DNA of 64,000 nucleotides. It comes from Thiothrix subterranea. GTDB lineage: Bacteria; Pseudomonadota; Gammaproteobacteria; Thiotrichales; Thiotrichaceae. The stretch lies in assembly GCF_030930995.1 (NCBI RefSeq), contig NZ_CP133217.1:1-64000 (forward strand), given 5' to 3'. This document shows positions 39,618 to 48,983 of this stretch, in pieces. The notes under the pieces were generated by a model. The model did not search any database. It saw nothing but the letters and a program-made list of their open reading frames with translations, and was not told the origin of the DNA. Positions within the stretch are counted from its first letter, which is position 1. The number at the start of each line of letters is the position of its first letter. The position numbers were made by a program, and so were the translations under genes.

Positions 39618-40463
39618 TTACTCCTTGGTGATGGATGCGGTGGAGTCAGTCACCACGGCGCTGACTTTATTACTAAAAGAAGACCAATCATAACTTTTCG
39701 CCAAGCGCTCCGGGGTCTCACCCGACGCCAGCGTCACTTTGACTTTAATGGATTCTGGCACAAAATCTTTAGGGAAAACTAAATTGCCTTCCAGACTTTG
39801 GTAATGTTTCACTTCAAATGCCGTATTAGCTTTCTCGCCCGGCGGGGTAACGTCTTTGTGCAACACACTGGCGGATTTGCCATCTTGCTTACCACTGATC
39901 GCGATGCTGTAGCTGCCTTTGATGACTTCCTCACCACTGCGAATATGCGCCAACACGAGGTGGTATTGGTACAGACGCATCCCATTGATTTTCTTGCCAT
40001 CGTTATCGACCAAACGTTCTTTGACGGCAAAATGCTGGAGGTGTAAGCCTTGCTCCAAACCTTCTGGTGAGAGGATTTCTTCATACAACGCCAATTTGCC
40101 GCGCTGCACGGTGAGATCCGCTTCGGCGGCGGCAAATTTACGCTTAAGTTCTTCATTGGCAGCCACTTGAACGTCTTCACCGCGTTTGGCAGAGGCTAAT
40201 TTATCTTCTAATTCGCGGAGGGTGGTGGCTTGCTGGGCAATCAAGCGCTCTTGCTCGTCCATTTTACCGCGCAAGGTCATGGCATGGATACCACCCGACG
40301 CATTCGCGGGGGTCATGTAGCCACTGAAAAATAACCAGCCTGCTAGGGCAGTCAACAGCAACAACACGCCTAACAGCATGTACCAACAGGGGCTGCGTTT
40401 GTCGCTCCCGGTCGGACGCACTTGTACGGTGCCGCGATTTTCAAATTTATACTCCAGACTCAT
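39618..40463 (-). CDS. DUF6776 membrane protein
   Basis: A 281-residue protein with one N-terminal membrane helix (WYMLLGVLLLLTALAGWLFFSGYM, about 27-50), then a coiled coil (EQERLIAQQATTLRELEDKLA ... AAEADLTVQRGKLALYEEIL), then a globular periplasmic domain (YQYHLVLAHIRSGEEVIKGSYSIAISG). The order with bactofilin and erpA is that of DUF6776 genes in related bacteria. It may anchor the bactofilin polymer to the membrane; this is inferred from coupling only. Confidence 0.8.
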   Translation of the reverse strand: MSLEYKFENRGTVQVRPTGSDKRSPCWYMLLGVLLLLTALAGWLFFSGYMTPANASGGIHAMTLRGKMDEQERLIAQQATTLRELEDKLASAKRGEDVQVAANEELKRKFAAAEADLTVQRGKLALYEEILSPEGLEQGLHLQHFAVKERLVDNDGKKINGMRLYQYHLVLAHIRSGEEVIKGSYSIAISGKQDGKSASVLHKDVTPPGEKANTAFEVKHYQSLEGNLVFPKDFVPESIKVKVTLASGETPERLAKSYDWSSFSNKVSAVVTDSTASITKE

Positions 40464-40491
40464 GGGTGCTTACTATCTCTTGGTGTATTCA

Positions 40492-41523
40492 TCAGGGCAA
40501 TAAGCCCGGCTGCTTTAACGCGGTATCTTCTGCTAAACCCAGCATCAAATTCATGTTTTGCACTGCCTGACCCGCCGCACCTTTGACCAGATTATCAATC
40601 ACGGAGAGTACCACAACGCGCTCGGTATTACCGGGGCGATGAATCGCCATGCGACACATGTTTGCGCCACGCACGGAGCGGGTTTCAGGGTGCGAACCGG
40701 CAGGCATCACATCCACAAACGGCTCGTTGGCATAGCGGGCGGTATAGAGCTGCTGCAAATCGGCCTCGCTGGTCAGCATTGCATACAGTGTAGCGTGAAT
40801 ACCGCGAATCATCGGCAATAAATGCGGAACAAACACCGGGCTAACCGACGTGCGGGCAAGCGTGGAAAGCGTTTGCGCAATTTCAGGCTGATGGCGATGC
40901 CCCGCCACCGCATACGCTTTGAAATTATCCCCCGCTTCTGCCAGTAAGGTGTGCACTTCGGCTTTACGCCCCGCGCCACTGGCACCGGATTTAGTGTCGG
41001 CGATAATCCCCGCCACATCAATCAAACCGTTTTCCACCAAGGGCAATAAGCCCAAAGTAACAGCGGTAGGATAACAACCGGGATTAGCGACAAGACGTGC
41101 ATTGCGGATTTGCACTCGGTTTAATTCGGGCAAACCGTACACCGCCTCTTCCACCAATTGCGGGCTGGCGTGCTGCATTCCGTACCATTTTTCCCACACC
41201 GCGATGTCTTTAATGCGAAAATCGGCAGCAAGGTCAATCACCTTAGTGCCAGCATCCAACAAGGTTTGCGTACTTTTCATCGCAATGCCGTTGGGTGTCG
41301 CAAAAAACACCAAGTCACACGCGCTTAAGGCGTCATCAGAGGGTGCGGTAAACGCCAAATCGACATAACCCCGCAAGTTAGGGAACATCGCATCCACCCG
41401 GCTTCCTGCGTATTCGCGCGAGGTCACGCACGTAATGTCAATGTCGGGGTGATTCACCAATAATCGCAATAATTCAACGCCGGTATAACCTGTCGCGCCA
41501 ACAATACCAATCTTCCTTTTCAC
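40492..41523 (-). CDS. argC: N-acetyl-gamma-glutamyl-phosphate reductase ArgC
   Basis: A 343-residue enzyme, normal length. It reduces N-acetylglutamyl phosphate to the semialdehyde in arginine synthesis. The NADP-binding loop is [18 protein letters not shown], the catalytic Cys150 lies in [11 protein letters not shown], and the catalytic His is probably in [13 protein letters not shown] divergent promoter region with the TlpA-like gene contains TATAAT at 41559-41564. Confidence 0.96.
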   Translation of the reverse strand: MKRKIGIVGATGYTGVELLRLLVNHPDIDITCVTSREYAGSRVDAMFPNLRGYVDLAFTAPSDDALSACDLVFFATPNGIAMKSTQTLLDAGTKVIDLAADFRIKDIAVWEKWYGMQHASPQLVEEAVYGLPELNRVQIRNARLVANPGCYPTAVTLGLLPLVENGLIDVAGIIADTKSGASGAGRKAEVHTLLAEAGDNFKAYAVAGHRHQPEIAQTLSTLARTSVSPVFVPHLLPMIRGIHATLYAMLTSEADLQQLYTARYANEPFVDVMPAGSHPETRSVRGANMCRMAIHRPGNTERVVVLSVIDNLVKGAAGQAVQNMNLMLGLAEDTALKQPGLLP

Positions 41524-41558
41524 ACTACCTCTTTTTATGTCGGCTTGAAAAATCCCTG

Positions 41559-41564
41559 TATAAT
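41559..41564 (+). promoter_or_regulatory. TATAAT -10 hexamer for the TlpA-hemJ unit
   Basis: A perfect TATAAT, 34 bases before the ATG at 41599, with no strong -35 hexamer at 17 bases. Orientation fits the plus-strand genes. Confidence 0.4.
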
Positions 41565-41598
41565 ACGCCTTCCTTAACGATTAACAAACACCAAGCCT

Positions 41599-42102
41599 AT
41601 GAAACTGGATCTCAAAGGAATCGCCATTTTGGCATTCATCGCGGGCATTGTAGCCTTTTTCTTACTCGCTCCGGCGGGCGGTATCAAAGCCGCGCCCGCT
41701 ATCACGCTGCAAACCATTGATGGGCAAGCGATTGAGTTGGAAAAGCTCAAAGGCAAGCCCTATCTGATGGTGTTTTGGGCGACCGATTGTCCCGGCTGTG
41801 TGAAAGAAATCCCACATTTGGTGGATCTGAACCAAAAGCTGCAAGGCACGGGATTCCGCACCATCGCCGTTGCCCTGCCGCATGATAAAGAAGCCTCCAT
41901 CAAAGCCATGCGTCAACTAAAAGGGATGCAATACGATTTGGTCTACGACAAAACCGGCGAGTGGAGTCGGGCGTTTGGCGGCATCAAAGTCACACCCACC
42001 TCTTTCTTGGTTAACCCAGACGGCAAAATCACCCGAATGCAACTCGGTAATTTCGATTTCGACCAACTGGAACAGCAAATCCGTTCCATGCTTAAAGGAT
42101 AA
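41599..42102 (+). CDS. TlpA-like membrane-anchored thioredoxin
   Basis: A 167-residue protein. An N-terminal anchor (AILAFIAGIVAFFLLAP, about 9-25) places the thioredoxin domain in the periplasm. The redox motif is CPGC (Cys64, Cys67) in MVFWATDCPGCVKEIPHLV, an unusual variant of CxxC, and the cis-Pro region is GIKVTPTSFLVNPDGKI. It probably reduces periplasmic disulfides, as in cytochrome c maturation. hemJ follows after three bases, linking it to haem metabolism. Confidence 0.88.
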   Translation: MKLDLKGIAILAFIAGIVAFFLLAPAGGIKAAPAITLQTIDGQAIELEKLKGKPYLMVFWATDCPGCVKEIPHLVDLNQKLQGTGFRTIAVALPHDKEASIKAMRQLKGMQYDLVYDKTGEWSRAFGGIKVTPTSFLVNPDGKITRMQLGNFDFDQLEQQIRSMLKG

Positions 42103-42105
42103 TTT

Positions 42106-42531
42106 ATGTACGAATGGATCAAAGCTATTCACGTCATCTTTATGGTGACTTGGTTTGCGGGGCTGTTTTACCTGCCACGCTTGTATGTTTACCACGCTAT
42201 GCCGGAAAACAGTGGTAGTTTTACCCTGTTTAAAATCATGGAACGGCGCTTGTTTGCCATTATGACGATTGGAGCGGTGATCACACTGGTGTTTGGTTTG
42301 ATTATGCTGGCGCTTAATTGGCAATACTTGATGGTGGCAACCCATTGGTTTCATGCCAAATTGCTGCTGATTGTGTTACTACTGGGTTATCACCACGCTT
42401 GCTACAAGCTGATGATTAAGTTTCGAGATGATGCGAATACCCACGATCACAAATGGTATCGCTGGTTCAATGAAGCGCCCAGCGTATTGCTGATCGTGAT
42501 TGTCATTTTAGCGATTGTGAAACCGTTTTAA
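42106..42531 (+). CDS. hemJ: protoporphyrinogen IX oxidase HemJ (CopD family)
   Basis: A 141-residue membrane protein with four predicted helices. The start YEWIKAIHVIFMVTWFAGLFYLPRLYVYHA has the conserved His of HemJ; the later KLLLIVLLLGYHHACYKLMIKF and WYRWFNEAPSVLLIVIVILAIVKPF complete the family pattern. HemJ oxidises protoporphyrinogen IX in haem synthesis in bacteria lacking HemG/HemY. It is coupled to the thioredoxin gene and followed by a palindromic terminator. Confidence 0.92.
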   Translation: MYEWIKAIHVIFMVTWFAGLFYLPRLYVYHAMPENSGSFTLFKIMERRLFAIMTIGAVITLVFGLIMLALNWQYLMVATHWFHAKLLLIVLLLGYHHACYKLMIKFRDDANTHDHKWYRWFNEAPSVLLIVIVILAIVKPF

Positions 42532-42552
42532 GCATAATGGCGGGGTGTGAGG

Positions 42553-42580
42553 GTAGAGACGCAAAATCTTGCGTCTCTAC
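42553..42580. repeat. palindrome GTAGAGACGCAAA family, copy 4
   Basis: Arms GTAGAGACGCAA and TTGCGTCTCTAC around AATC, between the convergent hemJ and DUF302 genes. Probable bidirectional terminator. Confidence 0.78.
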
Positions 42581-42614
42581 GGGCGGGTTTTACATGCAGG
42601 GTGTTACTTAGCGA

Positions 42615-43091
42615 TTACTTGGCAAAAGCGATGAAACTTTGTTGGTCGGCGGAAACGTCTTTCATGACTTCTGCGACTTTGCCGCCGAACATCGCCCCCA
42701 ATAATCCGGCATTCATGCTGCCGATGTAAGCTTTGCCGTCCGATTTTTCATAGACTGAAATGGTGCATGGCATAAACACGGATATTTTCTTATTCTGATC
42801 TTGCTCCAGAATATTGGAAGCATGGGTAGCTTGGCACAAATTCACCAGCATTACCGGCTTCAAATCCTTGCCTCCGTGTTTTTTAACGGACTCATGCAAG
42901 GGCTTAACGTCGGATACCACCCAGCCTTTGCTCAACGCATTCTCTTTAATTTTATCCACCGTTTCCGCAGTACTTAGCGGGCTAACCGCTTCATGCAACA
43001 TCATCCCTGGCATCACATTCCAACCCACCGCAGCCGTTACTACGACGCCCACTACCGCGCCTACCATCATGGCCATTACTGTTTTCATCAA
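42615..43091 (-). CDS. DUF302 domain protein, membrane-anchored or secreted
   Basis: A 158-residue protein. The first 26 residues (MMKTVMAMMVGAVVGVVVTAAVGWNV) are a signal anchor. The DUF302 domain follows, with TVDKIKENALSKGWVV, KPVMLVNLCQATHASNIL and ISVFMPCTISVYEKSDGKAYIGSMNAGLLG; the two cysteines in NLCQ and MPCT are conserved in many members. Role unknown; several members occur in sulfur-oxidising bacteria. AGGAAATTTTG gives the ribosome site. Confidence 0.85.
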   Translation of the reverse strand: MMKTVMAMMVGAVVGVVVTAAVGWNVMPGMMLHEAVSPLSTAETVDKIKENALSKGWVVSDVKPLHESVKKHGGKDLKPVMLVNLCQATHASNILEQDQNKKISVFMPCTISVYEKSDGKAYIGSMNAGLLGAMFGGKVAEVMKDVSADQQSFIAFAK

Positions 43092-43261
43092 AATTTCCTC
43101 TTAGCAAAAAACAATTTGTAATAAAAAATGGGCAGTATTGTTATACGTCTGCCTCGTCTATAGTTATAGCTACAAAACGGTTAAAGCGCGTCGGGCAGAA
43201 CGCCCAAGAGTATGAGAAAAATCATGATAATGGCAGATAATCAGCGGTGCGACTGGTGCGG

Positions 43262-43289
43262 GTAGAGACGCAAGATGTTGCGTCTCTAC
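43262..43289. repeat. palindrome GTAGAGACGCAA family, copy 5
   Basis: GTAGAGACGCAAGATGTTGC plus GTCTCTAC, 12 bases beyond the rppH stop on the minus strand. It separates rppH from the DUF302 promoter region. The 43092-43261 stretch otherwise holds only the presumed DUF302 promoter. Confidence 0.75.
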
Positions 43290-43300
43290 GGAGGTGGGTA

Positions 43301-43771
43301 TTATCCTAACAACGGCGCTAATTCGTTCAGCGCTCGGTGGTATACGCGACGTTTGAAAAACACCACTTGGTGGGCAGGATGCCAATAATCCACCCATTCC
43401 CAGTGATCAAATTCCGGTTTCCCGGTGGCCTGCAAATTGACATCATAATCGTTGCACTTCAAGCGCAGCAAAAACCAGCGCTGCTTTTGCCCGATGCACA
43501 ACGGCTTCGCACGACGGCGAATCATGTAATGGGGGATGCGGTACCGCAACCATCCACGAGTTTGCCCGACAATTTCCACCTGATCGTGCCGTAAACCGAC
43601 TTCCTCGTACAGTTCGCGAAACATGGCGTCTATCGGCGATTCTCCTTGATCTATTCCTCCCTGTGGAAACTGCCAGGAATCCTGTCCTAACCGTTTCCCC
43701 CAAAACACTTTCCCGTCGCAATTGCAGAGGATGATGCCCACATTGGCTCTGAATCCTTCCTGATCAATCAC
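43301..43771 (-). CDS. rppH: RNA 5'-pyrophosphohydrolase RppH
   Basis: A 156-residue Nudix hydrolase. It removes pyrophosphate from 5'-triphosphorylated mRNA and so triggers decay. The Nudix box [23 protein letters not shown] fits Gx5Ex7REUxEExGU exactly; the start [17 protein letters not shown] and the segment [17 protein letters not shown] are typical RppH sequence. It stands alone and is divergent from the HAD gene. Confidence 0.95.
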   Translation of the reverse strand: MIDQEGFRANVGIILCNCDGKVFWGKRLGQDSWQFPQGGIDQGESPIDAMFRELYEEVGLRHDQVEIVGQTRGWLRYRIPHYMIRRRAKPLCIGQKQRWFLLRLKCNDYDVNLQATGKPEFDHWEWVDYWHPAHQVVFFKRRVYHRALNELAPLLG

Positions 43772-43890
43772 GATTCACTCTCCAAAGCTGAACTTTCCCT
43801 GATTTTTCCACAACTGTCATGATTCGGCAATTTCACGCGAGTGAAAAGCGGGTACAATCGTCGGTTTTCGTCAACTAAGGTGAGAAAAAC

Positions 43891-44544
43891 ATGACTTTGG
43901 CACTTTTTGATCTGGATCATACCCTGCTCAAGGGGGACAGTGATTACCAATGGGGGCAATTTCTAATCAGAAAGGGGTTGGTTGAACCTGAGCAATACGA
44001 AACTGCCAACCTGTACTTTTTCGAGCAATATAAACAAGGCACACTAGACATATACGCTTATTCTGCCTTCGCGTTTGAACCACTAAGTGAACGCAGCATG
44101 GCAGAACTTGCGGTACTGCACCACGAATTCATGACCGATGTCGTCGAGCCATTGATCACCGATGCGGCACGGCAACTGGTGGAATACCACCGTGCCCAAG
44201 GACATACCTTGGTAGTCATTACGGCGACAAACAGCTTTATTACACGCCCGATTGTCGAAGCCTTTGGTATTCCACACTTGTTAGCGACTGAACCCAAAGT
44301 GGTGGATGGGCGTTATACCCGCGAGATTGACGGCATCCCCTGCTTTCAAGCGGGCAAAGTCACACGCTTGCAACACTGGCTGGAAAATCGTGCGGAAACC
44401 TTGGCGGGCAGTTATTTCTACAGCGATTCCCGCAATGACTTGCCCTTGTTGGAAATGGTGGATAACCCCGTCACTGTTGACCCGGATGATACCTTACGCA
44501 CTATCGCGCAGGAAAAAGGCTGGCCGATCATTTCCTTACGCTAA
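43891..44544 (+). CDS. HAD-IB family hydrolase (phosphoserine phosphatase-like)
   Basis: A 217-residue protein. HAD motif I is LALFDLDHTLLKGDSD (nucleophile Asp in DLD), motif II is in LVVITATNSF, and motif IV is YSDSRNDLPLLEMV. The helical cap (KGLVEPEQYETANLYFFEQYKQG) and length match the HAD-IB hydrolases often found near rppH and the ptsP region in gammaproteobacteria. The substrate is a small phosphomonoester, not defined. The last 17 bases overlap the end of recC on the other strand. Confidence 0.9.
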   Translation: MTLALFDLDHTLLKGDSDYQWGQFLIRKGLVEPEQYETANLYFFEQYKQGTLDIYAYSAFAFEPLSERSMAELAVLHHEFMTDVVEPLITDAARQLVEYHRAQGHTLVVITATNSFITRPIVEAFGIPHLLATEPKVVDGRYTREIDGIPCFQAGKVTRLQHWLENRAETLAGSYFYSDSRNDLPLLEMVDNPVTVDPDDTLRTIAQEKGWPIISLR

Positions 44545-47500
44545 GCATCTGCCCGAATACGCCGTGAGCAATCGCTAGGAATTCTGCCTCATGCGTTTCC
44601 AGCGGATTGCTGTCGCGATACAACAAGCGGTATTCGGGCTTTTCGCATTCACCTGCAAAATTGCCGCTGCCCTCCCACGTACTCATGATTTTTGCCACCT
44701 CCGGCTCTTTTTGCTCCATCAAATTGAGACCGGATTTGGGGAAAAACGGCAACGGTGCTTGCAAACCTTGCCAATACCACGCCAGCAATTGTTTCAACTG
44801 TTCACGCGCATCGCTGACCGGCTCAAGCTGGTAACTCGCCTCTGGCGTGTGAATCAGCGTAACGTGCGGGCAAATGCTTTCTGGCAAGGTATTCAGCGCC
44901 AAGTGGTGTAACCACGCATCCAACCAATTCCAGTAACTCAGTTTGCCGAGTTCATAGAGTGTGCGCCCAGCCGTCACATCCAATTTATTGAGCGTGCCAC
45001 TCAGGTAGAAATCGCCCTCGGTCAGGCTAAACGGTGCACGTTGCCACACGGCTAAGGGCTGGATGCGGTTGAAAAATTCCTCGGTAACATCCGCCTCTTT
45101 TCTAAACACCAATTCACCGGGTTTGCCATGCGGCAATAAGCCTTGCGCCCGCAACAACGGCTCAGCAGTACTCACCGGCAAGGCTTGTTGCAATTGCTGA
45201 AAAATACAGTCGCGCACGTCACGCTCACGGAATTTTTCTAAGCCGAAGGGTTCACGTACCGGCAGCTCTTCCGCGTATTCGTTTAAGCGCAAGCCGAAGC
45301 GTTCTTTGAGAAACACCCGCGCGGGATTTTGGTAAAAGCGGATCAAATCCGCCAGATTAAGTGAACGGTAGGCGGGATCCGGGGGAGGAAGAAACCCCTC
45401 CCAACCTCCCCTTATCAGGGGAGGAGTAAAACAGTAATCCGTTCCTCTTACGCCCTCCCTTGATAAGGGGAGGGTTGGGGTGGGGTTTTCTTCAATAGAC
45501 GTTGATGTCTGGAAAAAACGGTTGTACGTAAACAAACCCTTCTCGCCCCGCAGATATTTTTGACTAAACGCTTGCAACGGGTGCTTGGTCAAAAATGCTT
45601 CGCGGCTGTCCGGGGCGCAACGTTCCAGATAATCCATGAGTTCGCTCACCAGCACCGAGGGGGGCAATTCGCTATTATCGTGCGGGCTTTGCCCAACATA
45701 GCTGAGGTACAACCAATCGCGAGCCGAGAGGATACTTTCCAGAAACAGGTAACGGTCTTCGTCACGCTTGAGACGGTCGCCCCGTTTAATGCCTTGCCCC
45801 ATGCGGTCAAAACTGGCACGGGCATCACGGCGCGGGTAAATGCCGTCATTCATGCCAATCAGTGCCACAAACCGAAATGGCACAGTGCGCATCGGCATCA
45901 AGGCACAACAGGTAATCCCCCGTCCCAAAAAGCCGTCGGACTCACTGCGTTTATCGAGTTGTTCCGCCAAGGCACTTTGGAATACCGCCCATTCCAGCGG
46001 CTGCCCAAAACCGGCTTGTGTTACGGTTTTTTCCAGATTATCCAAGGCTTGCCACACGGCTTGCAGCGGCGCATCGTCGCCCACCACTGCGTCCAACAAA
46101 TAGCGGAAACGCCGGTTCCACTCGGCAAGGGATTGCGTTTGTCGCCCCCAACTTGCCAGCTCGAATACCGCTTCCAACACCTGCTGCAAGCGCCCTAGCA
46201 TCTCGGCTTGGCTACCTTCGACCTCATTCCAGGGCAAAATACCGTTGAATAATGCCTCACCCGGCATAGCGTAACCCAACAGCAAGCGATCCAGCCCGTA
46301 ACGCCAGGTATGTTCGGGCGTGTTAGCACCGCCGAGTTCGGGGCGCATTCCGGCATCCGTGCCCCAGCGGATATTGACGGCACGAATCCAGGCGCGGCAT
46401 TGCTGCACTTGCGCTTCATCCACGCCGATACGCGCTCGCACTTCCTCGAATTCCAGCAAAGTCAGCACGCTTTCGACATCGCAACGCCCTTGCGGAATGC
46501 TCAACAAATGTTCGCACAGGTTGGTGATGCTTTGCGCATAACCGGGGCTGCGATCCGCAATGCTAAACGGCAACGGGTACGGCGCACTGGAAAATACCGC
46601 ATCCAAATACGGCGCATACTTATCAATATCGGGGGTCATAATCACCACATCCGCCGGAGTCACGTCAGGATGCGCGGTAAACAACGCCAGCAATTGGTCG
46701 TATAACACTTCGGCTTCGCGCATCGGCGAATGGCAAGCGTGAAACGCGATGGACGTATCTGCCGCATTCCATTCCATCACGTCCGGCATTCGCAGCAACA
46801 GCATGTCGGTCTGAATCCGCCCCAGCAGCGTGCTTTCATCCGGTTCGCCGAACAGCTCCACGTCATCCAAATCGGCATTGGCTTCAATCAGCAAATCCAG
46901 AAAATCACGCCCCTGCCGCCCCCACGATGCCAGCAAAGGGTTGCCAACGCTGAAATAATCTTGCACATCGGCTTGTTGTTTGTGCTTGCGCTTTTCGGAC
47001 TCGATGTCGCCCCAATAATCCGCGCACGGGTTCATCAGGTAAATGTGAATGTCGAGGTATTCCGCCACCTTCCCCAGCAATTGCACATAACCGGGCGACA
47101 ATACCGGCACGGAAAAAAAGCAGATACGTTTAGGCAGCACCGCCGGATCAATGCTGGCAAGCGCGTGCGCAAAACGCTCTTGCAGGCGCACCCAATGTGG
47201 CAACTGTTGTTCACCGGCAACGCGCCACCACAACCGCGCTTGCCAGTCATCACTTGCGCCTTTACCGCTTTCCCATTCGCGAATCCAGTCTGGGCGAAAA
47301 AACAGGTATTGGTCAAAAACTTTAGCGACCTGCGCTGCCAATTGCCAAGCGGCGATCGCGCCACCACTCAAATAACGCGCCAATTCCGGCCATTCATCCG
47401 CTTCACTTAGGAAAATATCGAAGAGCCGCCAACGCATCATCGTTGGCGCACACGGGTCTTTTTCAGGAACTTCCGCCAACACCATGCGCAATAATTCCCA

Positions 47501-47704
47501 CGTCATTTCCGCCGGGAACAAATAACGAATATTGGCAGTAATGCCGTTATACCCAGCGGTTTGCAGCGAAAGCCAGCGCCCCATGCCGCTGTTTTGCACC
47601 ACCACTTGTTCTTTCGCCAAAGGTTCTAAGGGGTTTTCGCGCTGTAACTGTGCAAATTGCTGCGCAAGTTGTTCGAGCTGATTGGAATGGTGCAGGTAAA
47701 GCAT
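44528..47704 (-). CDS. recC: exodeoxyribonuclease V subunit gamma RecC, with in-frame palindromic insert
   Basis: A 1058-residue RecC, close to the usual 1050-1150. It recognises Chi and forms the RecBCD helicase-nuclease for double-strand break repair. Motifs: QNSGMGRWLSLQTAGYNGITANIRYLFP near the start, RICFFSVPVLSPGYVQLL, DVVIMTPDIDKYAPYLDAVF, PFRFVALIGMNDGIYPR, LYLSYVGQSPHDNSELPPSVLVSELMDYL. Between FFQTSTSIEE and DPAYRSLNLADLIRFYQNP a Pro-rich stretch (NPTPTLPLSREGVRG ... RGGWEGFLPPP) of about 35 residues is encoded by the repeat at 45388-45493. recB and recD are not in the window. No frameshift is visible, so the protein is probably functional. Confidence 0.94.
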   Translation of the reverse strand: MLYLHHSNQLEQLAQQFAQLQRENPLEPLAKEQVVVQNSGMGRWLSLQTAGYNGITANIRYLFPAEMTWELLRMVLAEVPEKDPCAPTMMRWRLFDIFLSEADEWPELARYLSGGAIAAWQLAAQVAKVFDQYLFFRPDWIREWESGKGASDDWQARLWWRVAGEQQLPHWVRLQERFAHALASIDPAVLPKRICFFSVPVLSPGYVQLLGKVAEYLDIHIYLMNPCADYWGDIESEKRKHKQQADVQDYFSVGNPLLASWGRQGRDFLDLLIEANADLDDVELFGEPDESTLLGRIQTDMLLLRMPDVMEWNAADTSIAFHACHSPMREAEVLYDQLLALFTAHPDVTPADVVIMTPDIDKYAPYLDAVFSSAPYPLPFSIADRSPGYAQSITNLCEHLLSIPQGRCDVESVLTLLEFEEVRARIGVDEAQVQQCRAWIRAVNIRWGTDAGMRPELGGANTPEHTWRYGLDRLLLGYAMPGEALFNGILPWNEVEGSQAEMLGRLQQVLEAVFELASWGRQTQSLAEWNRRFRYLLDAVVGDDAPLQAVWQALDNLEKTVTQAGFGQPLEWAVFQSALAEQLDKRSESDGFLGRGITCCALMPMRTVPFRFVALIGMNDGIYPRRDARASFDRMGQGIKRGDRLKRDEDRYLFLESILSARDWLYLSYVGQSPHDNSELPPSVLVSELMDYLERCAPDSREAFLTKHPLQAFSQKYLRGEKGLFTYNRFFQTSTSIEENPTPTLPLSREGVRGTDYCFTPPLIRGGWEGFLPPPDPAYRSLNLADLIRFYQNPARVFLKERFGLRLNEYAEELPVREPFGLEKFRERDVRDCIFQQLQQALPVSTAEPLLRAQGLLPHGKPGELVFRKEADVTEEFFNRIQPLAVWQRAPFSLTEGDFYLSGTLNKLDVTAGRTLYELGKLSYWNWLDAWLHHLALNTLPESICPHVTLIHTPEASYQLEPVSDAREQLKQLLAWYWQGLQAPLPFFPKSGLNLMEQKEPEVAKIMSTWEGSGNFAGECEKPEYRLLYRDSNPLETHEAEFLAIAHGVFGQMLSVRK
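45388..45493. repeat. palindromic element, GAAACCCCTCC family, copy C, inside recC
   Basis: Begins GAAGAAACCCCTCCCAACC and ends GGGGTGGGGTTTTCTTC, with the same inner CCCCTTATCAGGGGAGG and CCCTTGATAAGGGGAGGG arms as copies A (3556) and B (11164). It is translated in recC as part of the open frame. It is comparable in principle to Rickettsia palindromic elements inserted in genes. Confidence 0.85.
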
Positions 47705-47816
47705 GAGAGAAGTTTCACGGTTATGCTAGAATTCCAGCTTTTGTGACACAAAGTCGGCTATATAGCAATCAAGAAAAAGTTGTTACCGACACATGGAATC
47801 AGGCCAAGGTTTTTAG

Positions 47817-48932
47817 ATGCAAGTAGCACTCGTGCATGAATGGTTTAACGAAGTCGCCGGTTCGGAAAAGTGCGTGGGAGAATTCAATACGCTCTACCCT
47901 GACGCGGATATTTTCGCCTTGGTCGACTGGCTGGACGATGCCAGCCGCCAATCGCTGTTGGGCGGCAAGCAAACGCAAACCTCGTTCATTCAACGGCTGC
48001 CGTTTGCGCGTAAACATTTTCGCCAATATTTGCCGCTATTTCCGATTGCCATCGAACAATTCAATCTGGATAAGTACGACTTGGTGCTGTCTTCGTCGCA
48101 TTTGGTTGCTAAAGGCGCATTAACGCATCATGGGCAATTGCATGTGTGTTATTGCCATACGCCGGTGCGCTATGCGTGGGATATGTACCATGATTATTTG
48201 CGCGGCGGTAATCTGCAAAATAGCAGCATTAAGTCGTGGCTGAGTCGGCGTACCTTGCACCATTTGCGCCTGTGGGATGTGCTAAGCAGTAATCGCGTCG
48301 ACCATTTCATCGCCAATTCGCATTACATTCGCAAACGCATTCAGAAAATTTACCGCCGCGAAGCACATGTCATCTATCCGCCGGTTGATACCAACCGCTT
48401 CAGCTTAGTGACGAATAAGGATGATTATTATCTAGCCTTCTCACGTTTAGTCCCCTACAAGCGTATCGACTTGATTGTGCAAGCCTTTGCACACACGAAG
48501 CGTAAATTGGTGGTGGTAGGCAATGGCCCGGAAATGGAAAAACTGCGCGGCATGGCCACTCCGAATATCGAGTTTCTCGGTTTTCAGGATGATCAACGGG
48601 TCGCCATCTTAATGCAGCAAGCGAAAGCCTTGGTATTTGCCGCACTGGAAGATTTCGGGATTATCCCGGTCGAAGCGCAAGCCTGCGGCACGCCGGTGAT
48701 TTGCTTGAATCAAGGCGGAACGGCTGAAACCGTGCTTCACGGCAAAACCGGTATTCATTTTCAAGAACAAAGCGTGGCAGCGATTCGCCAAGCGGTCGAT
48801 GAATTTGAAGCTCGCCAAACCCAGTTGCTGGATGCCGCCAGCATCAGTGAATTTGCGCAACAATTTTCCGTCACGCGCTTTCGGCAGGACATTAATCAAC
48901 ATATTGCGCAACTGCTAGAGCAGAAAATATAG
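47817..48932 (+). CDS. family 4 glycosyltransferase
   Basis: A 371-residue GT-B enzyme. The start MQVALVHEWFNEVAGSEKCVGEF is a typical acceptor domain; the donor domain has YYLAFSRLVPYKRIDLIVQAF, LVVVGNGPEMEKLRGMA, EFLGFQDDQRVAILMQQAKALVF and the E-x7-E-like nucleotide-sugar motif EDFGIIPVEAQACGTPVI. It begins the surface polysaccharide cluster and probably adds a sugar to a lipid-linked precursor; donor and acceptor are unknown. Divergent from recC. Confidence 0.92.
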   Translation: MQVALVHEWFNEVAGSEKCVGEFNTLYPDADIFALVDWLDDASRQSLLGGKQTQTSFIQRLPFARKHFRQYLPLFPIAIEQFNLDKYDLVLSSSHLVAKGALTHHGQLHVCYCHTPVRYAWDMYHDYLRGGNLQNSSIKSWLSRRTLHHLRLWDVLSSNRVDHFIANSHYIRKRIQKIYRREAHVIYPPVDTNRFSLVTNKDDYYLAFSRLVPYKRIDLIVQAFAHTKRKLVVVGNGPEMEKLRGMATPNIEFLGFQDDQRVAILMQQAKALVFAALEDFGIIPVEAQACGTPVICLNQGGTAETVLHGKTGIHFQEQSVAAIRQAVDEFEARQTQLLDAASISEFAQQFSVTRFRQDINQHIAQLLEQKI

Positions 48933-48983
48933 AAATTAGCTACTATCTGCTAACCGATCAAAAAGTAAAGACAAATACCCATT

